Positions 22,200 through 34,283 are shown, counted from the first letter of the stretch. The stretch is DNA of 64,000 nucleotides from Leptobrachium leishanense (GCA_009667805.1 CM019067.1:64960637-65024636), one strand, 5' to 3'. The notes: generated from the sequence alone by a model not told the origin. Program-made: numbers and translations.

Positions 22200-22850
22200 G
22201 GGCCCTATCACCTCCTTAGCGCTAGGGCTCACATATATGAGGTTTAGCGCTAGGTTAATTGAGGTGACAGCGGGACGCCTGTATCGCCTCCTGATCGCTC
22301 ACAGGTTAAAAAATGCATCAGCGCATCAGTATTAGCGCTTTATAGCGCAAGCTCACTATACTTTGCGCTCCCTTTGCTTAACATGGGATGCCAAAGAATA
22401 AGCAGAGAGTAATTAGCGTTAGGATCACAAATTCCTAACGCTAATTACGAACCACTGCCGCTAACTAAAAATGTTTGCTACAGCTCATAGCTGTAGCTAA
22501 CTGATTCTGCAGCAGCTGGAACCCCTCATCAAATACTCACTTCTCATCCTGCAGAGATCCGCTGCTTCTGGCTGCCGGGAGCAGAGTGAGACTGGGGAAA
22601 AATAATCCCAGTCTCCCTCTACGATCATTTAATCCGGCAGCAGAAGCCTCCATGGAGGGGGATGCTAGTGACGGCTCGTTAGCGCTGCCGCAAGCATCCT
22701 AGAGGCTAGCGGCCGTTACAGGGCACGCTGCTGGATTCAGCGCCTGTCTCGTAATCCACTTGTAAAATGGGAACGCTAAGGGGAGATTTGTGACCTCAAA
22801 TTTTTCCCCTTAGTGTCCCTGTTTTTAGATTAGGGCAGCTGATAGGGCCC
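22200..22850. mobile_element. Unclassified MITE with GGGCCCTATCA ends
   Basis: The inverted ends GGGCCCTATCA enclose 651 bp rich in TTAGCGCTA and AGCGTTAGG words, non-coding. The TCTA beside both ends is only a weak hint of a target duplication. It contains the block 22555-22665 shared with 18775-18935. Confidence 0.6.
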
Positions 22851-23500
22851 TCTATGTTTTTGCACATATTCATTAGGCAAAAAAGTTTTTTAATTTTATA
22901 TTTATTGTTTTAGTTTTAAAATCAGTCCATGATTTGCTAAGAGTCAGACGATTTCCATGGAGCGGTTTGTATAATCCTTTTATAGATAGGTATAACGTTA
23001 CAATATCTCCATGACAACTACCCATTTATAAATTAATATAAGTTTGCTTGATTCTCTTGAAAACGTGTCTCCTTGATTCTGTTTATTTATCATCATGCAT
23101 TTCTTTGTACCTTCACCCTTTCACATTCATTAATGTCTGCTTGCAAGCGGTGAAAGCTGCTGCTTACAGTGACTCTGTTTTCCTTATATTTATCAAGATT
23201 ACCATGGTATGGTAAATTATGCAGATGTTAGATCGTAACGGGTTGTTTGACTCCACTTTATTAGTTATTTCCAGATCCAGTCAGTCTTTACGAGCTTCCA
23301 AACGCAGCCATCGTGCAGTAGCTCCAAAAACCGACTTCACATCGTGTCCCAAATAGAAAAGACGCACAATCAATGATGATCTAATTACATTTACAACCTG
23401 AAATGAGTGAAACCTGACGCACATACATATGGATTTTCAATTTGTGAAAAAAAGCTGATCTTCGACATTGACCCTAAAATATCAGCCATTGCCGGTTACA
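22851..23500. other. Non-repetitive-looking AT-rich DNA
   Basis: No coding or transposon signature. It appears single-copy within this window. Confidence 0.5.
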
Positions 23501-23501
23501 C

Positions 23502-23660
23502 AATATTATTATTATTCTTTATTTATAAAGCGCCAGCATATTCCACAGCGTTGTACAATAAGCACAGTATAGACAGGGTTACAATACATTGAACAACATT
23601 TGACAAACAGTACAGGAGGAGATGAGGGCCCTATTCCCGTAGGAACTCACAATCTAGAAG
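23502..23660 (-). repeat. L2-type LINE 3' tail
   Basis: Reversed, it reads GAGTTCCTACGGGAATAGGG, then TGGCGCTTTATAAATAAAG, then AATAATAAT, matching the tail of the plus-strand L2 copy at 33140-33294. Confidence 0.85.
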
Positions 23661-23874
23661 GGTACCCTATCAGAATGCTTACAGCCAATGAAAATGACTG
23701 GTCAGGCCTGAGCCCACCAAGCTAACCAGATGTCAATCACATTTTACTGTTCATTTCATGCCTATATCACTATATTTTGTTTGTTAAATTTCTGACATTT
23801 ACATGAAGCTACACTTACAAGACATACTTCAACTACCCAGGATCTTCCTGAAGAAGTCCCACAAGGATGACACG

Positions 23875-24880
23875 TGTTTTTGGAGAAAGGATTTTACCAG
23901 GAAGGATACTTTGAGATTGCTCTCGTTTTCAAGTACGTCCTGGGTGGCGAGTATGTACTGTTAGGTGTCTTGCCCAAGGACACTTATGGAGAGGTGCTCT
24001 TGCTGGGATCGAACCTGTGTTGAAGGGGAATGGTACAGTATTGACTGGTCTTATGCTTTAAAGTTGAGTGCAATAAATGTTAACTTTTTATGGGCTAAAT
24101 TACAATCTTCGCGTAAAAACGCTTGCTCAACGCATGAATTTGTGCGCCAAGCGTTGAACAGTAACGCGCGTAAATCACCGCTGGAATTACAATCCTTGCG
24201 CATTTTCTCATCCGTCGAGCATTAATGTGCGTAAAACGGACACGCGCAAATGCTCGCGCAGTAACGCTGTGTGCAGAAATCAGAGTGCGGACTGTTTTTT
24301 CACACGATTCAGCCAATCAGAATTAAGAACCACAATTGTCTCATGTTAAGTTTTTGCGCCTGTCAAAGTCAATCTGAGCATATATGATGCAGCAATAATA
24401 AATGCACACACAGATTCTCCATTTTATTGGTTTGGTATGAGTAGAATGTGTAACTATACTTTGCTGCATTTTTTTTTATGGGCTGGTGTATTTGGTTTCA
24501 GCCAGGTTGTTCAGATTTTCCATTAACACCAGCTTTTAGGAGTTGCTAAAATTATGCGCGCAAACGCTATGCATTAAATCCTGCGCATAGATTGTAATAC
24601 CATCCGCGTACCAGTGTTCATTTGCGTTTGCGCTCTCAATGTTAAGTATAGGACGCGCGCAGTACAGTAAGCTCGCGCAGCGTTCGCGCAGGTTCACCCG
24701 CGGTAGACGATTACTTGCGTTTGATGCGCTGACAATGTAATACGACGTTCGGCGCAAAGGGTTTTACCCCTCGCGTTAATGTTTTTTTAGCGCCGGCGCA
24801 AATGTTTGCGCGAAGATTGTAATTTAGCCCTTAATGTCTAACGCCTTCACCACTGAGCCATTTCACCGCTGTGTGCTGCT
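23875..24880 (-). repeat. tRNA-like SINE, split by a MITE
   Basis: On the minus strand TGGCTCAGTGG (near 24856) fits a polymerase III A box and GGTTCGATCCC (24006-24016) a B box. Downstream come GTGTCCTTGGGCAAGACACC and a tail, ATCCTTCCTGGTAAAATCC, which is the same tail as on the LINE copies near 50590, 61160 and 61480. A SINE mobilised by that LINE is a natural reading. A MITE at 24092-24830 interrupts the region between the two boxes. Confidence 0.65.
24092..24830. mobile_element. PIF/Harbinger-like MITE inside the SINE
   Basis: Perfect inverted ends of about 22 bp begin GGGCTAAATTACAATC. TTA stands one base before the left end (24088-24090) and directly after the right end (24831-24833), consistent with a 3-bp TTA duplication. 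The 739-bp interior is packed with GCGC and AACGC words and has no open frame of interest. Confidence 0.75.
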
Positions 24881-26060
24881 GAGCTAATTTTGACTGTCTT
24901 GTGCTCTTCATGTTTAAACGTGATTTGAAGTCATGTTCTATTGTAGAACCCAGACAAATGATATATCCTTATTTTCAGCAGACTCAGCAAATTCATTATT
25001 ATATGTATACGTCAAGTCCTGTCAGATTGCTATAACAAAAAATTCAAAAAAAAAAATGGGAATTTCCATTTGGATGTCAATCATTATTCAGTGTGTAAAA
25101 TTATTTTATAGAAATAGGAACCCATTACTGTATTAATCTGAGAAAATACACGATTTTAACGAAAACTGAATTTTTTTTTTTTTTCGCTTGCAGTTTGGCG
25201 CATTGTGTTCTATGAATAAAATGACTATGTATAGAGCACTGAACTTGCTTGTGGCGTGGGAAATGAGAAGGTGAGTAATGGCAGCGGTATTGCTCATTTT
25301 GTGAGAAATGGACAATGCCATTGCTTTGGATCAAAAAAAGAAAATACATTTTTATTTATTTTTTATTATATTTTAAAACAACCTGGCCATTTTTGGTATC
25401 ATTGGAAAGACTAAGCTCTGGCCTTTCTGTCGACACCAAATATCGACCTTTTAGCTCCATTGGATTAGGAGATATGTGGGTCCAATTGACCTCCATAACT
25501 CAACCTTAGGGATTGGTAGGGGGAAGTCCCTTTCTGACATCATCACACCCATGCGCCAGTGAGGCCCCAAAGGCAGGGCTGACATTCAAGGTGTCAGCCT
25601 CTTCCGGAACAAGTCTGCGACCGGCGCAGAACCATGGTACGGGGACGACAGGCTGAGCGAGTCCTCCGCACCCTAGCAGAGGATTTGTTTAGCTCTTTGT
25701 CCAACATTCAGGGATTAAGAGGGGCATTGTTGGAAAGGTCAGACTCTGACCTTTCCAGTAATCCCTCACTTGTCTTTCTAATCCTTCTGCATGAGGAGAT
25801 AGAGGGTCAAAAGAACCCCTCTCCCTTCAGGGAAGTCAGACCACCATCGGAATACAACCAGAGTGCAACCAGAGTGGTCAGGTTCTCCCCTTTGGCTACA
25901 GAAACCCCGTGATGCGTGAGGGATATCTTCTGCATGGTTCAGGAAACCCCATGATGTTCCCACTTGTCTTTTACAGCCAAGGGGTTAATATTTGCTGCAC
26001 GACTAGTCTTTTGTCTTTAAAGGCTACTTTTTTGTTTTATTTGGTACTGTTGGTGGACAT
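24881..26060. other. No recognised gene; one small unrecognised frame
   Basis: A 92-codon frame at 25634-25912 starts in good context (ACCATGG), but I recognise no domain. The surrounding 25380-26000 has several short palindromes (for example GGAAAGGTCAGA/TCTGACCTTTCC near 25734-25760) and may be an unclassified repeat. Confidence 0.4.
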
Positions 26061-26068
26061 ACTCATGT

Positions 26069-26073
26069 ATTAT

Positions 26074-26116
<43 letters not shown>

Positions 26117-27150
26117 TACATGAGAAGGGCAGCACTCAACCTTAACTACGCTTTCAGTGCGGGTGCATCTCAAGACAACACGATATACAACAAAACAAGA
26201 GGAGAGCACACCAACATATTATTCAAACAACACAAAAGAAACCACAACAGCAGCTAAATTCATTTAAACATAGAGCCTTTCCAGATTTAACCCTTTAAAT
26301 GCTTACAAACATTTCTTAACCCCTTCAGAGACACTGTAGTTCTTAACCCTTGCAATAATTCAATACTGAACTCTGTTGAGCAATGGTGGAAGTTTAGTTT
26401 GCAATGGATGGCCATGGATTGCGTAAACCTGCCAACAGCGACAATGTATTCCACCCCTGGCAGGTCCTATCATACTAACCTAATGACTGCTCTTATGGGA
26501 TAAACTCACTTATTGAGGACCCAGTCCTTTCTGAAGCTCCCTGCAGATCAAGGTTTAAATAGAAACTGCGGGTGGAGCACCTGTGACAGGGAGGGGTGCT
26601 TGCCCAAAGGGTTGTATATCATGTTGTCTTGAGATGCACCCGCACTGAAAGCGTAGTTAAGGTTGAGTGCTGCCCCTCTCGTGTATTTTGTATAATATAG
26701 GGTTGACAACCCTTTGGGCAAGCACCCCTCCCTGTCACAGGTGCTCCACCCGCAGGTTCTATTTAAACCTTGATCTGCAGGGAGCTTCAGAAAGGACTGG
26801 GTCCTCAATAAGTGAGTTTATCCCATAAGAGCAGTCATTAGGTTAGTATGATAGGACCTCCCAGGGGTGAATACATTGTCACTGTTGGCAGGTTTACGCA
26901 ATCCATGGCCATTCATTGCAAACTAAACTTCCACCATTGTTCAACAGAGCTCAGTATTGAATTATTGCAAGGGTTAAGAACTACAGTGTCTCTGAAGGGG
27001 TTAAGAAATGTTTGTAAGCATTTAAAGGGTTAAATCTGGAAAGTCTCTATGTTTAAATGCATTTAGCTGCTGTTGTGGTTTCTTTTGTGTTGTTTGAATA
27101 ATATGTTGGTGTGCTCTCCTCTTGTTTTGTTATATATATATATATATATA
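26069..27150. repeat. Large interleaved inverted repeat flanked by TA tracts
   Basis: Four blocks in the order A, B, A-reversed, B-reversed. A is about 26124-26187, B about 26188-26614 and A-reversed about 26616-26680, while B-reversed is about 26703-27124. Arms B are about 425 bp and nearly identical. The whole is bordered by (TA)n at 26069-26112 and 27130-27150. No protein is encoded. Confidence 0.85.
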
Positions 27151-28335
27151 AAGATAATTTAACCAATGTGTATATAACAATTAAAGCAATTAAAACAATA
27201 CCACTAACATAAACTGTAGCCATATCACTTGTGCATGACAAACAAATCACATTATAAAACACTTGCTGCTATTTTTCTTCTTTGTTTAAAGAAATTACAT
27301 ATAAAAAGGGAAAATAAAGTTAGGTTTTTATTTATTTTTCCATTCTGTGGATTTTCCTTCTTACCGTCTCTATTATAGCGTTAGATATGGAATAAGGCAA
27401 ATGAATCCTAAATGTGCTCACTGGTTCAGGTCGATAGTTGCAGCCATAAGTTGAAGGACACAGGACATCAACCATATTAGGACAAAGTAACCTTCTGAAA
27501 CCCTGAGGGAAAAGCAGTCGATCGTAAAACTACACAGCAGTATTAATGTAAAGGACTTGGTGACCTTCAGGCTTTTGTTGAAACAGAAATGCTTCTGGGC
27601 TGATGGACTATTTGTTGGCTAAACGCGGTGCAATGAGATGAAACGGAGTGTAATTTGGTTAACCTGTGTCTAAATCCTTATTAGATGTCATTTACTTGTG
27701 TTAAAACATTAACCAAGCCCTCTACTGCTGTAATTAACTCTTAAAATAATCATTTTCGTGATTTATTTCCCTGTTTTCCATTATAACAGTGACTTTCCTA
27801 ATTGGGTATAACTCAGATTATTGCTGATTGTTATGCCCACGTTAAAAAAAACAAACACCATAAAATAAATAATCAGATTTGGTTAATAAATGACAATACA
27901 ATGGCTTGTTTTCTTCAGGGTGATTCTATGTAAATTAAATACATTTTCCTCAATATTGTCCACTGGGAATCTAGGACTAATATAGATTTATTTGATTGTC
28001 AACTGAGACGTAGAATTAATCATGTGTTTAAGGATAATCTTTAATTTACATTTAGGAAATTAACTTTCATTACACTGGTTTGTCATCCATGACCAGAACC
28101 TAAGCACACAGCATCTGTAAAAGAGGTTTAATATTTGTTGTGGTTCAATCCCAGCTGTTTAAATTATAGGGCTCTGGTCCAGGTAAGCAGGACACGTATA
28201 CACTATAATACTTTACATCCTGCCGTATGATTGCACATTCCTTCTGCTTTTTCATATGTTCGGAGGATCGAACAAGAAGGACGGTGCCATTCCAAAAGTT
28301 GGCACGCTGCCCACTATACAGAGCCAATACAATAT
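27151..28335. other. Non-repetitive-looking AT-rich DNA
   Basis: No coding, tandem-repeat or transposon signal. 27590-27840 is a candidate for ordinary unique spacer or a conserved non-coding element; nothing in the sequence alone decides. Confidence 0.5.
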
Positions 28336-28340
28336 ATAGG

Positions 28341-29079
28341 TGTCATGGAACTGACGTGGCGCTCCACGCTTCAAACCCCAAGAGACTTTATGTTCAGTTA
28401 TATTGTGTGGTGTGATTTTAAATATATGGTACATTGCTTGGTTTTAGTTTAAATTAGTTTAGTGTAATTTGCTTAGCTTCAGTTTTAAATGTACTTTTAT
28501 TACTGAATGTGAATTTAGAGATGTGTTTTTGTATAGAACGTAAACAAATTTGAGTACTGTGTAATTTATGCAATAGGGCTTTTCCCATTATCTGGCTGCA
28601 TGTTTGATTCAAGAAGTCTGGGATAGTGTTTGTCTTTAATCTGATCTGTTGGAACAATAGATTATGTAAATGTTGTGTGATATGAAGGCTGAGGAATGTT
28701 TATTGTAAATATCTAACTGACATAATGTAATTAGAGTTTTAGTAGGTACAAGTTCACTATTTGGTATGCAAATTATGGCTGTTGGACCACAACATAAATA
28801 GTGGCCTCTTTCAATAAAAGTGAGAGAATCCTGTTTGAACATACAGCTTGTCTGGTGTCTGATTCCAGGGTACCCAGGTTCTCACCCTCAGAAGGCACAG
28901 AGCGGCCTTCTGGACATTCAAAGAGGCTCCAAGGCAGAGGATCAGAACAAGCAGGACTGGAGCTACAAATCAGGCTGTTCGAGGCACTGAGTTCCGAGCA
29001 ACTCAGCTAGCCGGGCTGATCTTGGTAAGGGGGTGTCTGGAGAGGCAGGACAGGCGGAAGGAGCGAGATTCCCGTCACA
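28341..29079 (+). mobile_element. Solo LTR with perfect 5-bp duplication
   Basis: Begins TGTCATGGAACTGACG and ends CCCGTCACA, flanked by ATAGG on both sides (28336-28340, 29080-29084). It has a TATA-like ACATAAATAG (about 28792) and the signal CAATAAAAG (about 28811). At 739 bp with no internal region it is the product of LTR-LTR recombination. It is the reference that shows the LTR at 8719-18698 was split by two insertions. Confidence 0.9.
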
Positions 29080-29143
29080 ATAGGCTCTGAAAAAAGTGAG
29101 TTGGCACGCTTGGTTAATTTGCACAGAGCTTGTTATACAAAGT

Positions 29144-29171
29144 TGCACTATATATATATATATATATATAT
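29144..29171. repeat. TA microsatellite
   Basis: About a dozen AT dinucleotides in a row. Confidence 0.95.
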
Positions 29172-29423
29172 TTTCTATCCCACATGAAACCATATGCAAT
29201 ATCCTGACAGCCCAAGCTTCATCTAATCCAATTATTGAGTACAAACATGTTAAACACCTGCACTGCACCAATGTGATTTTCTATCACCCAAATTGATGAA
29301 GGTTTAAATGTCTGTAGAATAGCCAGTTACTGCAAAGTAACCCTAGCACAATCAGGTCAGTATAGGTCTTATATTGCAGACATTAAATGACGCTTGAGTA
29401 TCAGAATGCAAAAAAAAAAAAAA

Positions 29424-29790
29424 AGCAGCAGCAGATGATGGCCAATGTCGGGCAATATACGAAGTACGGCCGCACGAAAGTGCGGCTGCGCAACGCAAGC
29501 GGCAAACAAACGCATTTTTTCAAGAACGTGATACCGCTAGTACTGATGTACAGAGTGCGCTGCGTCCGCTAGTGGCGTGTGTGCGTGATTAAGAGACGTC
29601 AGACGCGGCTAATGTCCGGCCAACATAACGTCCAGACACAAAAAGGGTTTTATTGATGATCCGTACAAAATCACGGACGAAAATGCGCATCGTATGACCG
29701 CTATCGCATATTCCGTGAAAAAATACGTCCATTCGTTCGAACGCACTTTTTCACGGACGACGTGAAAAATGCGTTCGTCTGACCCTAGTC
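29424..29790 (-). mobile_element. GGCTAGGGTCAGAC-type MITE, truncated
   Basis: It is the reverse of the MITE at 38925-39349: ends GTCTGACCCTAGTC followed by TAA, and shares GTCCGGCCAACATAACGTC and CCGTACAAAATCACGGACG. The distal part (beyond AGCAGCAGATGATGGCC) is missing and an A run stands at the break. Confidence 0.8.
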
Positions 29791-29924
29791 TAAAAGTACC
29801 TGCTTGATACAAAAAAACAACAAAACTTTAAATACACTTTATGGACAAAAACATTTCTTTCTTACTTTACAAGTACATCCCTTCTAGATCTGTCCAGTCT
29901 GCAAGTGACCTCCACCTGCCACGT

Positions 29925-30565
29925 GCGGTGACTTTTCGTATCTCTTTGAATAACCCTGCAAGACTTCACAAGGGCAGCGCCCGGACTGTGGAATGACCTA
30001 CCTCAGTCTATCAGACTCTCTCCCTATTTTAAGGCCTTCAAGAAATCCTTCAATCCCATCTATCAGCTGGATGGAGTAGAGGTGACATCACTGCTCTATA
30101 AACATGGAGACCCAGACTTAAATCCCAGCATTTGCACCTCTCCAGTAAGTGTCCTTGGACAAGACACCTAGCGGTACATACTTACCTACCACATAATATC
30201 AGCTGTGGAGCCCATTAGTAACGTCTCTCCTCTTCGGCCATGGGGAAGCAAGTCAAATCCCATTCAGGACATTCCTCCAATACAACTGTGGAGAAGCAAG
30301 ACTCGACTTTACGAGAAGCGGGTTCAACCAAATCACCAGGTCGCTGCACTACATGGAAAGCAGACTCCTAGCCCACTCAGAATACACCACCAGTGAGTGT
30401 CCTTGGGCAAGACACCTAACAATATGGATGTACCACTACCTACCTCACAAAAATACTTCTCATATAGTTTGTAAGTTCCCTTGGGAAGATGGTCCGCCAG
30501 ACTCAGGTTACCATCCATGTAAAGCGCTGTGGAATATGTGGCGCTTTATAAATAAAGGATAATAA
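29925..30565 (+). repeat. Cluster of transposon and LINE/SINE scraps
   Basis: 29928-29963 is the end of an element like 56313-57210 (GTGACTTTTCG ... TTTGAATAACCCTG). 29972-30050 encodes GLWNDLPQSIRLSPYFKAF, the C-terminal motif of L2-type LINE polymerase. 30110-30185 and 30385-30430 carry the SINE block GTCCTTGGGCAAGACACC, and 30515-30565 is an L2 tail (AAAGCGCTGTGGAATATG then ATAATAATAAT). Confidence 0.6.
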
Positions 30566-30723
30566 TAATCTCTTCAGTCTAGTGTATCACTTTACCGATA
30601 CTGATTTATCCCTCTCCTCGCCTACCCCCACATCATGATAGTGGCCACGTCCGTGTCCTCACCATTTCTGAAACACTAGTGTTAGTGATCCCGAAGACCA
30701 ATAAAACTGCTCTTGTCAAACCT

Positions 30724-31215
30724 TCTGACGTTGCCTATTCTCAGGACCCTCACAAACCTTGTGTCTTTGCCTATTCTCAGGACCCTCACAAACCTTGTGT
30801 CTTTGCCTATTCTCAGGACCCTCACAAACCTTGTGTCTTTGCCTATTCTAAGGACCCTCACAAACCTTGTGATGTTGCCCATTCTCAGGACCCTCACAAA
30901 CCTTGTGTCTTTGCCTATTCTCAGGACCCTCACAAACCTTGTGTCTTTGCCTATTCTCAGGACCCTCACAAACCTTGTGTCTTTGCCTATTCTCAGGACC
31001 CTCACAAACCTTGTGTCTTTGCCTATTCTCAGGACGCTCACAAACCTTGTGTCTTTGCCTATTCTCAGGACCCTCACAAACCTTGTGTCTTTGCCTATTC
31101 TAAGGACCTCACAAACCTTGTGATGTTGACCATTCGGACCCTCACAAACCTTGTGTCTTTGCCTATTTTCAGGACCCTCATAAATTTTGTGATGTTGCCC
31201 ATTCTCAGGGCCTTC
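30724..31215. repeat. 36-bp minisatellite (about 14 copies)
   Basis: The unit is TATTCTCAGGACCCTCACAA followed by ACCTTGTGTCTTTGCC. Copies vary mainly at CTCAGG/CTAAGG and GTCTTT/GATGTT; the last few are diverged and shortened. As 36 is a multiple of three, several frames remain open (up to 190 codons); I do not regard these as genes. Confidence 0.93.
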
Positions 31216-32312
31216 ACATATTTTTGCTCACCAATAATATATGTAGCCTAGCTAATTTTGATAACTATATAAAATATGCAATAAAGACATCCGCAGACAG
31301 GTTCCCTCTCTCCAATGTGGCGTGAGAGACACACTCCATCCCGGATATGCTAAGTAGGCCTGTATAAAGAGGTCAGAATTACACCTAACGCACTTTATTG
31401 TTAGCAGCTATTTGCAACCTTGAACACAATGTAAGCACCTTTTATACATGTTATATCATTAATTTTTCCTCCTTTTAATATTATGGCATCGAAGATATAT
31501 TAAAATAAGAGCATACAAACGGTTTCACACCTCTGCATTTTATTACATACTCTCTCCAATCAGAATTTACATTTTTTAACAGCTTGTAACTAGATCCTTT
31601 GCTCGTAAAGATTGGGAACCAGCTGGATTCATTTTATTAGCAGGATTATATGTTGTTAATATGTTTGCATAATCACCGTGACACATATGGTGAATATACC
31701 ATTTTGTGAAAACACAGTAGAGAATATCACCGTTTACAAGCTTCTAGGGTGGAGATACTTTATAGAAAATACTAACTTTATATGCTTGCTTCAAACGTTC
31801 AAGGTCATCTTTAAGCACTTGCTCGGCAAACACATTTTTATCAGACTTAGACCTGCCATTTTCTTCACTACATTAGCTGTCTAGCTGCAATTTAGATTGC
31901 GTTGTGATTTATACCAAAGATACGAATTGTACAGAAATTTGCAGCATATGCGTCCTGTATACCAAAACCGTACACTATTTACTGTTATTTAAATCACAGG
32001 TACAACTCTCTTTGACTTTCTACATAAGTATTTCCCAAACCTGTTCTCAGGACCCTCTACCAGGCCAGGTTAGCTCAGTGATTGCAGTATTCTCCCGGCA
32101 ATCCTTAAAGCTTGTCCTGTTAGTGGCTTCTTAGAATAAGTTTGGGAAGCCTTGCCCTACATACTGTTCTTTCTAACTATAACATGCAAAACCTGTTGCA
32201 TCTGTAGGTCTGTTTGCATTGAAGCCAGATGAAAAATGAGGATAACTGCACATTGTTCCTTGCCTGACCAACCAATTGACCATGGTGTGATGGTTAGACA
32301 TGCCTGTGCCTT
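31216..32312. other. AT-rich spacer with one small foldback
   Basis: 32033-32150 starts TTCCCAAACCTG and ends AGTTTGGGAAG, a short inverted-end repeat. Nothing else recognised. Confidence 0.45.
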
Positions 32313-32316
32313 TTAA

Positions 32317-33817
32317 CCCCATTCACTACCAAAGTCGCGTTATCTCGATTTTGCATTGTAATACTTTGAAAAATATTTATCAAACAAATTCTGCTGTCTT
32401 ATCTATCTCCAAGCACCATGCAGAGAGATAAAAGAAGCTGCATATAGCAGCCTCAAACCTCACTGTAACAAAATGTTCAAACACATTACTGCTACATTAC
32501 GGCTGCCAGGGATTTGGCAGAATACAGGGAGAGCTCTGGGGTCACTCACTGCTGTACAGCGATAAAATTGCTCATACAAGCCCTGGTAATCTCCCGACTC
32601 GACTATTGCAATAATCTCTTATCTGGCCTCCCTCTGTCCCGTCTCTCCCCCCTACAATCCATCCTGAACGCCTCCGCCAGGCTAATTCACCTCACCCACC
32701 GCTCTGTCTCTGCCGCTCCCCTCTGCGAGTCCCTTCACTGGCTCCCCATCCACTGCAGAATTAAATTCAAAATCCTTATCCTTACCTACAAAACCGTCAC
32801 TAACTCAGCTCCCCACTACTTGTCCTCACTAATCACCAAATACACCCCAGCCCTAAGATCCTACACCTGATCCCTAAGGTCAAACAGCGACCTGCGCCTA
32901 GCTTCTCCCCGCATCACCTCTTCCCATGATAGACTGCAGGATTTCTCACGCGCAGCCCCCACTCTCTGGAACGCTCTCCCTCGTACTGTCAGACTTTCCC
33001 CTAACTTCTCTTCCTTCAAACGCTCCCTTAAAACGTTCCTATTTAGGGAAGCCTACCACCCAACTCACTGACTCAACCATCAATCACTCTCACCTTACAG
33101 TCCTCTCCTCCTGTTTCCAACCCCAACCCTCCCAGATTGTGAGTTCCTACGGGAATAGGGCCTCATCCCCTCTTGTACTGTTTGTTAAATGTTGTTCAAT
33201 GTATTGTAACCCGTCTATACTGTGCCTATTGTACAGCGCTGCGGAATATGCTGGCGCTTTATAAATAAAGAATAATAATAATAATAATAATAATTCAGGG
33301 GGTTATAATGACTGAAAATCTCTGTACAGTACAGAAACAAGTTGTTACTGTAATTTATATATACCAGCATACAGATATTATTTTTAGATTGCGTTGGTAT
33401 TTTTTTTGGAAGCCGCATTGCTACTAATCTCATTATGATCTCTACAAATCCTCATAAGCAGGAGATATGAATATTTTTATTATTTATCTTTATCACAGTT
33501 ACAGTATTTGACAAAAATGCCATTTCTGCCTGCATGATGATAATTCGGATCTCGTGTGACACTGTGTAAGATGAAGGACATAATCTAGAGTTCCGAATCC
33601 TTCTTCCCAACACTGTTTTAGTAATGGATAAACAAATGCAAGAAAATCCAAAAATTAGCAAATTTACATTATTTTTTGTTTTAACTATCTCAGAACAACA
33701 ATCTCTGTGATAGTATTCTATTTTACCTTCTATTTAATTCTTAACTTTGCATCCCATGTTTCAAATAAATATTGTGCTAAAATGTTTTCCAACAAAAATC
33801 AATTGGTAGTGAAGGGG
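32317..33817. mobile_element. TTAA-flanked element with CCCCATTCACTACC ends
   Basis: TTAA at 32313-32316 and 33818-33821 flank the inverted ends CCCCATTCACTACCAA and, reversed, CCCCTTCACTACCAA. The interior carries an L2 LINE fragment. The ends resemble those at 58874-60881, so both belong to one TTAA-target group (piggyBac- or Kolobok-like; no transposase to decide). Confidence 0.75.
32480..33294 (+). pseudogene. L2-type LINE 3' fragment (polymerase C-terminus and tail)
   Basis: The frame 32514-32870 contains ALVISRLDYCNNLLSGLPLS and LHWLPIHCRIKFKILILTY, characteristic of the region after the reverse transcriptase domain in L2/CR1-clade LINEs. A stop at 32868 is followed, in another frame, by APTLWNALPRTVRLSPNF. 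The 3' UTR ends with GCGCTTTATAAATAAAG and about eight AAT units. Endonuclease and the catalytic polymerase core are absent (5' truncation). It lies inside the TTAA element 32317-33817. Confidence 0.88.
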
Positions 33818-33821
33818 TTAA

Positions 33822-34283
33822 GTCTCAACGCTAAATGACAGTGTTGAAGCTTGAACACTATCTTAGCAGCTCCTTATAAACAGAGATAGGACTACGTTGA
33901 TAGCTGCCTTGTTGTAGGTACTCGAACCTCTAACACCTATCCTATTCTTAATTACTTGAGCGCAAAGGACATGCAGGAAGCGTCCTCTCGTTTCACTCCC
34001 ATGTGCAGGGGATGTTCCTGGCATGTCCTCGCGTTCAAGCTCCCTTCCCGCCGATACTCACCTTCCTGTCTGGGCTCCCACACAGATCTGACTTCCTTGA
34101 AGTCAGTTCTGCGTGTTTATACCCCTCATGGCGCACTGACATCATGACGATGGCCGCAATGATGTCAGTTTCAGGCCCTCCCCCCGGAGGAAAGGAGGGG
34201 GAGGTCCTTCAGACCCCTCTAACACCAGATCGAGAGGAGATTGTGTTAAAAGAGAGGGGGCAGCTCGGTTGAAGTCCTGAAGG
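33822..34283. other. No recognised gene
   Basis: Two short overlapping frames (63 and 89 codons) are present, but I find no recognisable motif and no transposon ends. Confidence 0.45.

Noticed and set aside
24006..24863. Functional tRNA gene on the minus strand
   Set aside because: A and B boxes are present but the body cannot fold as a tRNA, the boxes are too far apart even without the inserted MITE, and a SINE-type tail follows.
25634..25912. 92-codon frame with a good start context
   Set aside because: No domain recognised and the surrounding DNA has several short palindromes typical of a repeat; not enough to call a gene.
30679..31251. 190-codon frame as a repetitive secreted or structural protein
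   Set aside because: It is the 36-bp minisatellite; there is no signal peptide, promoter or splice context that I can see, and late units lose the frame.
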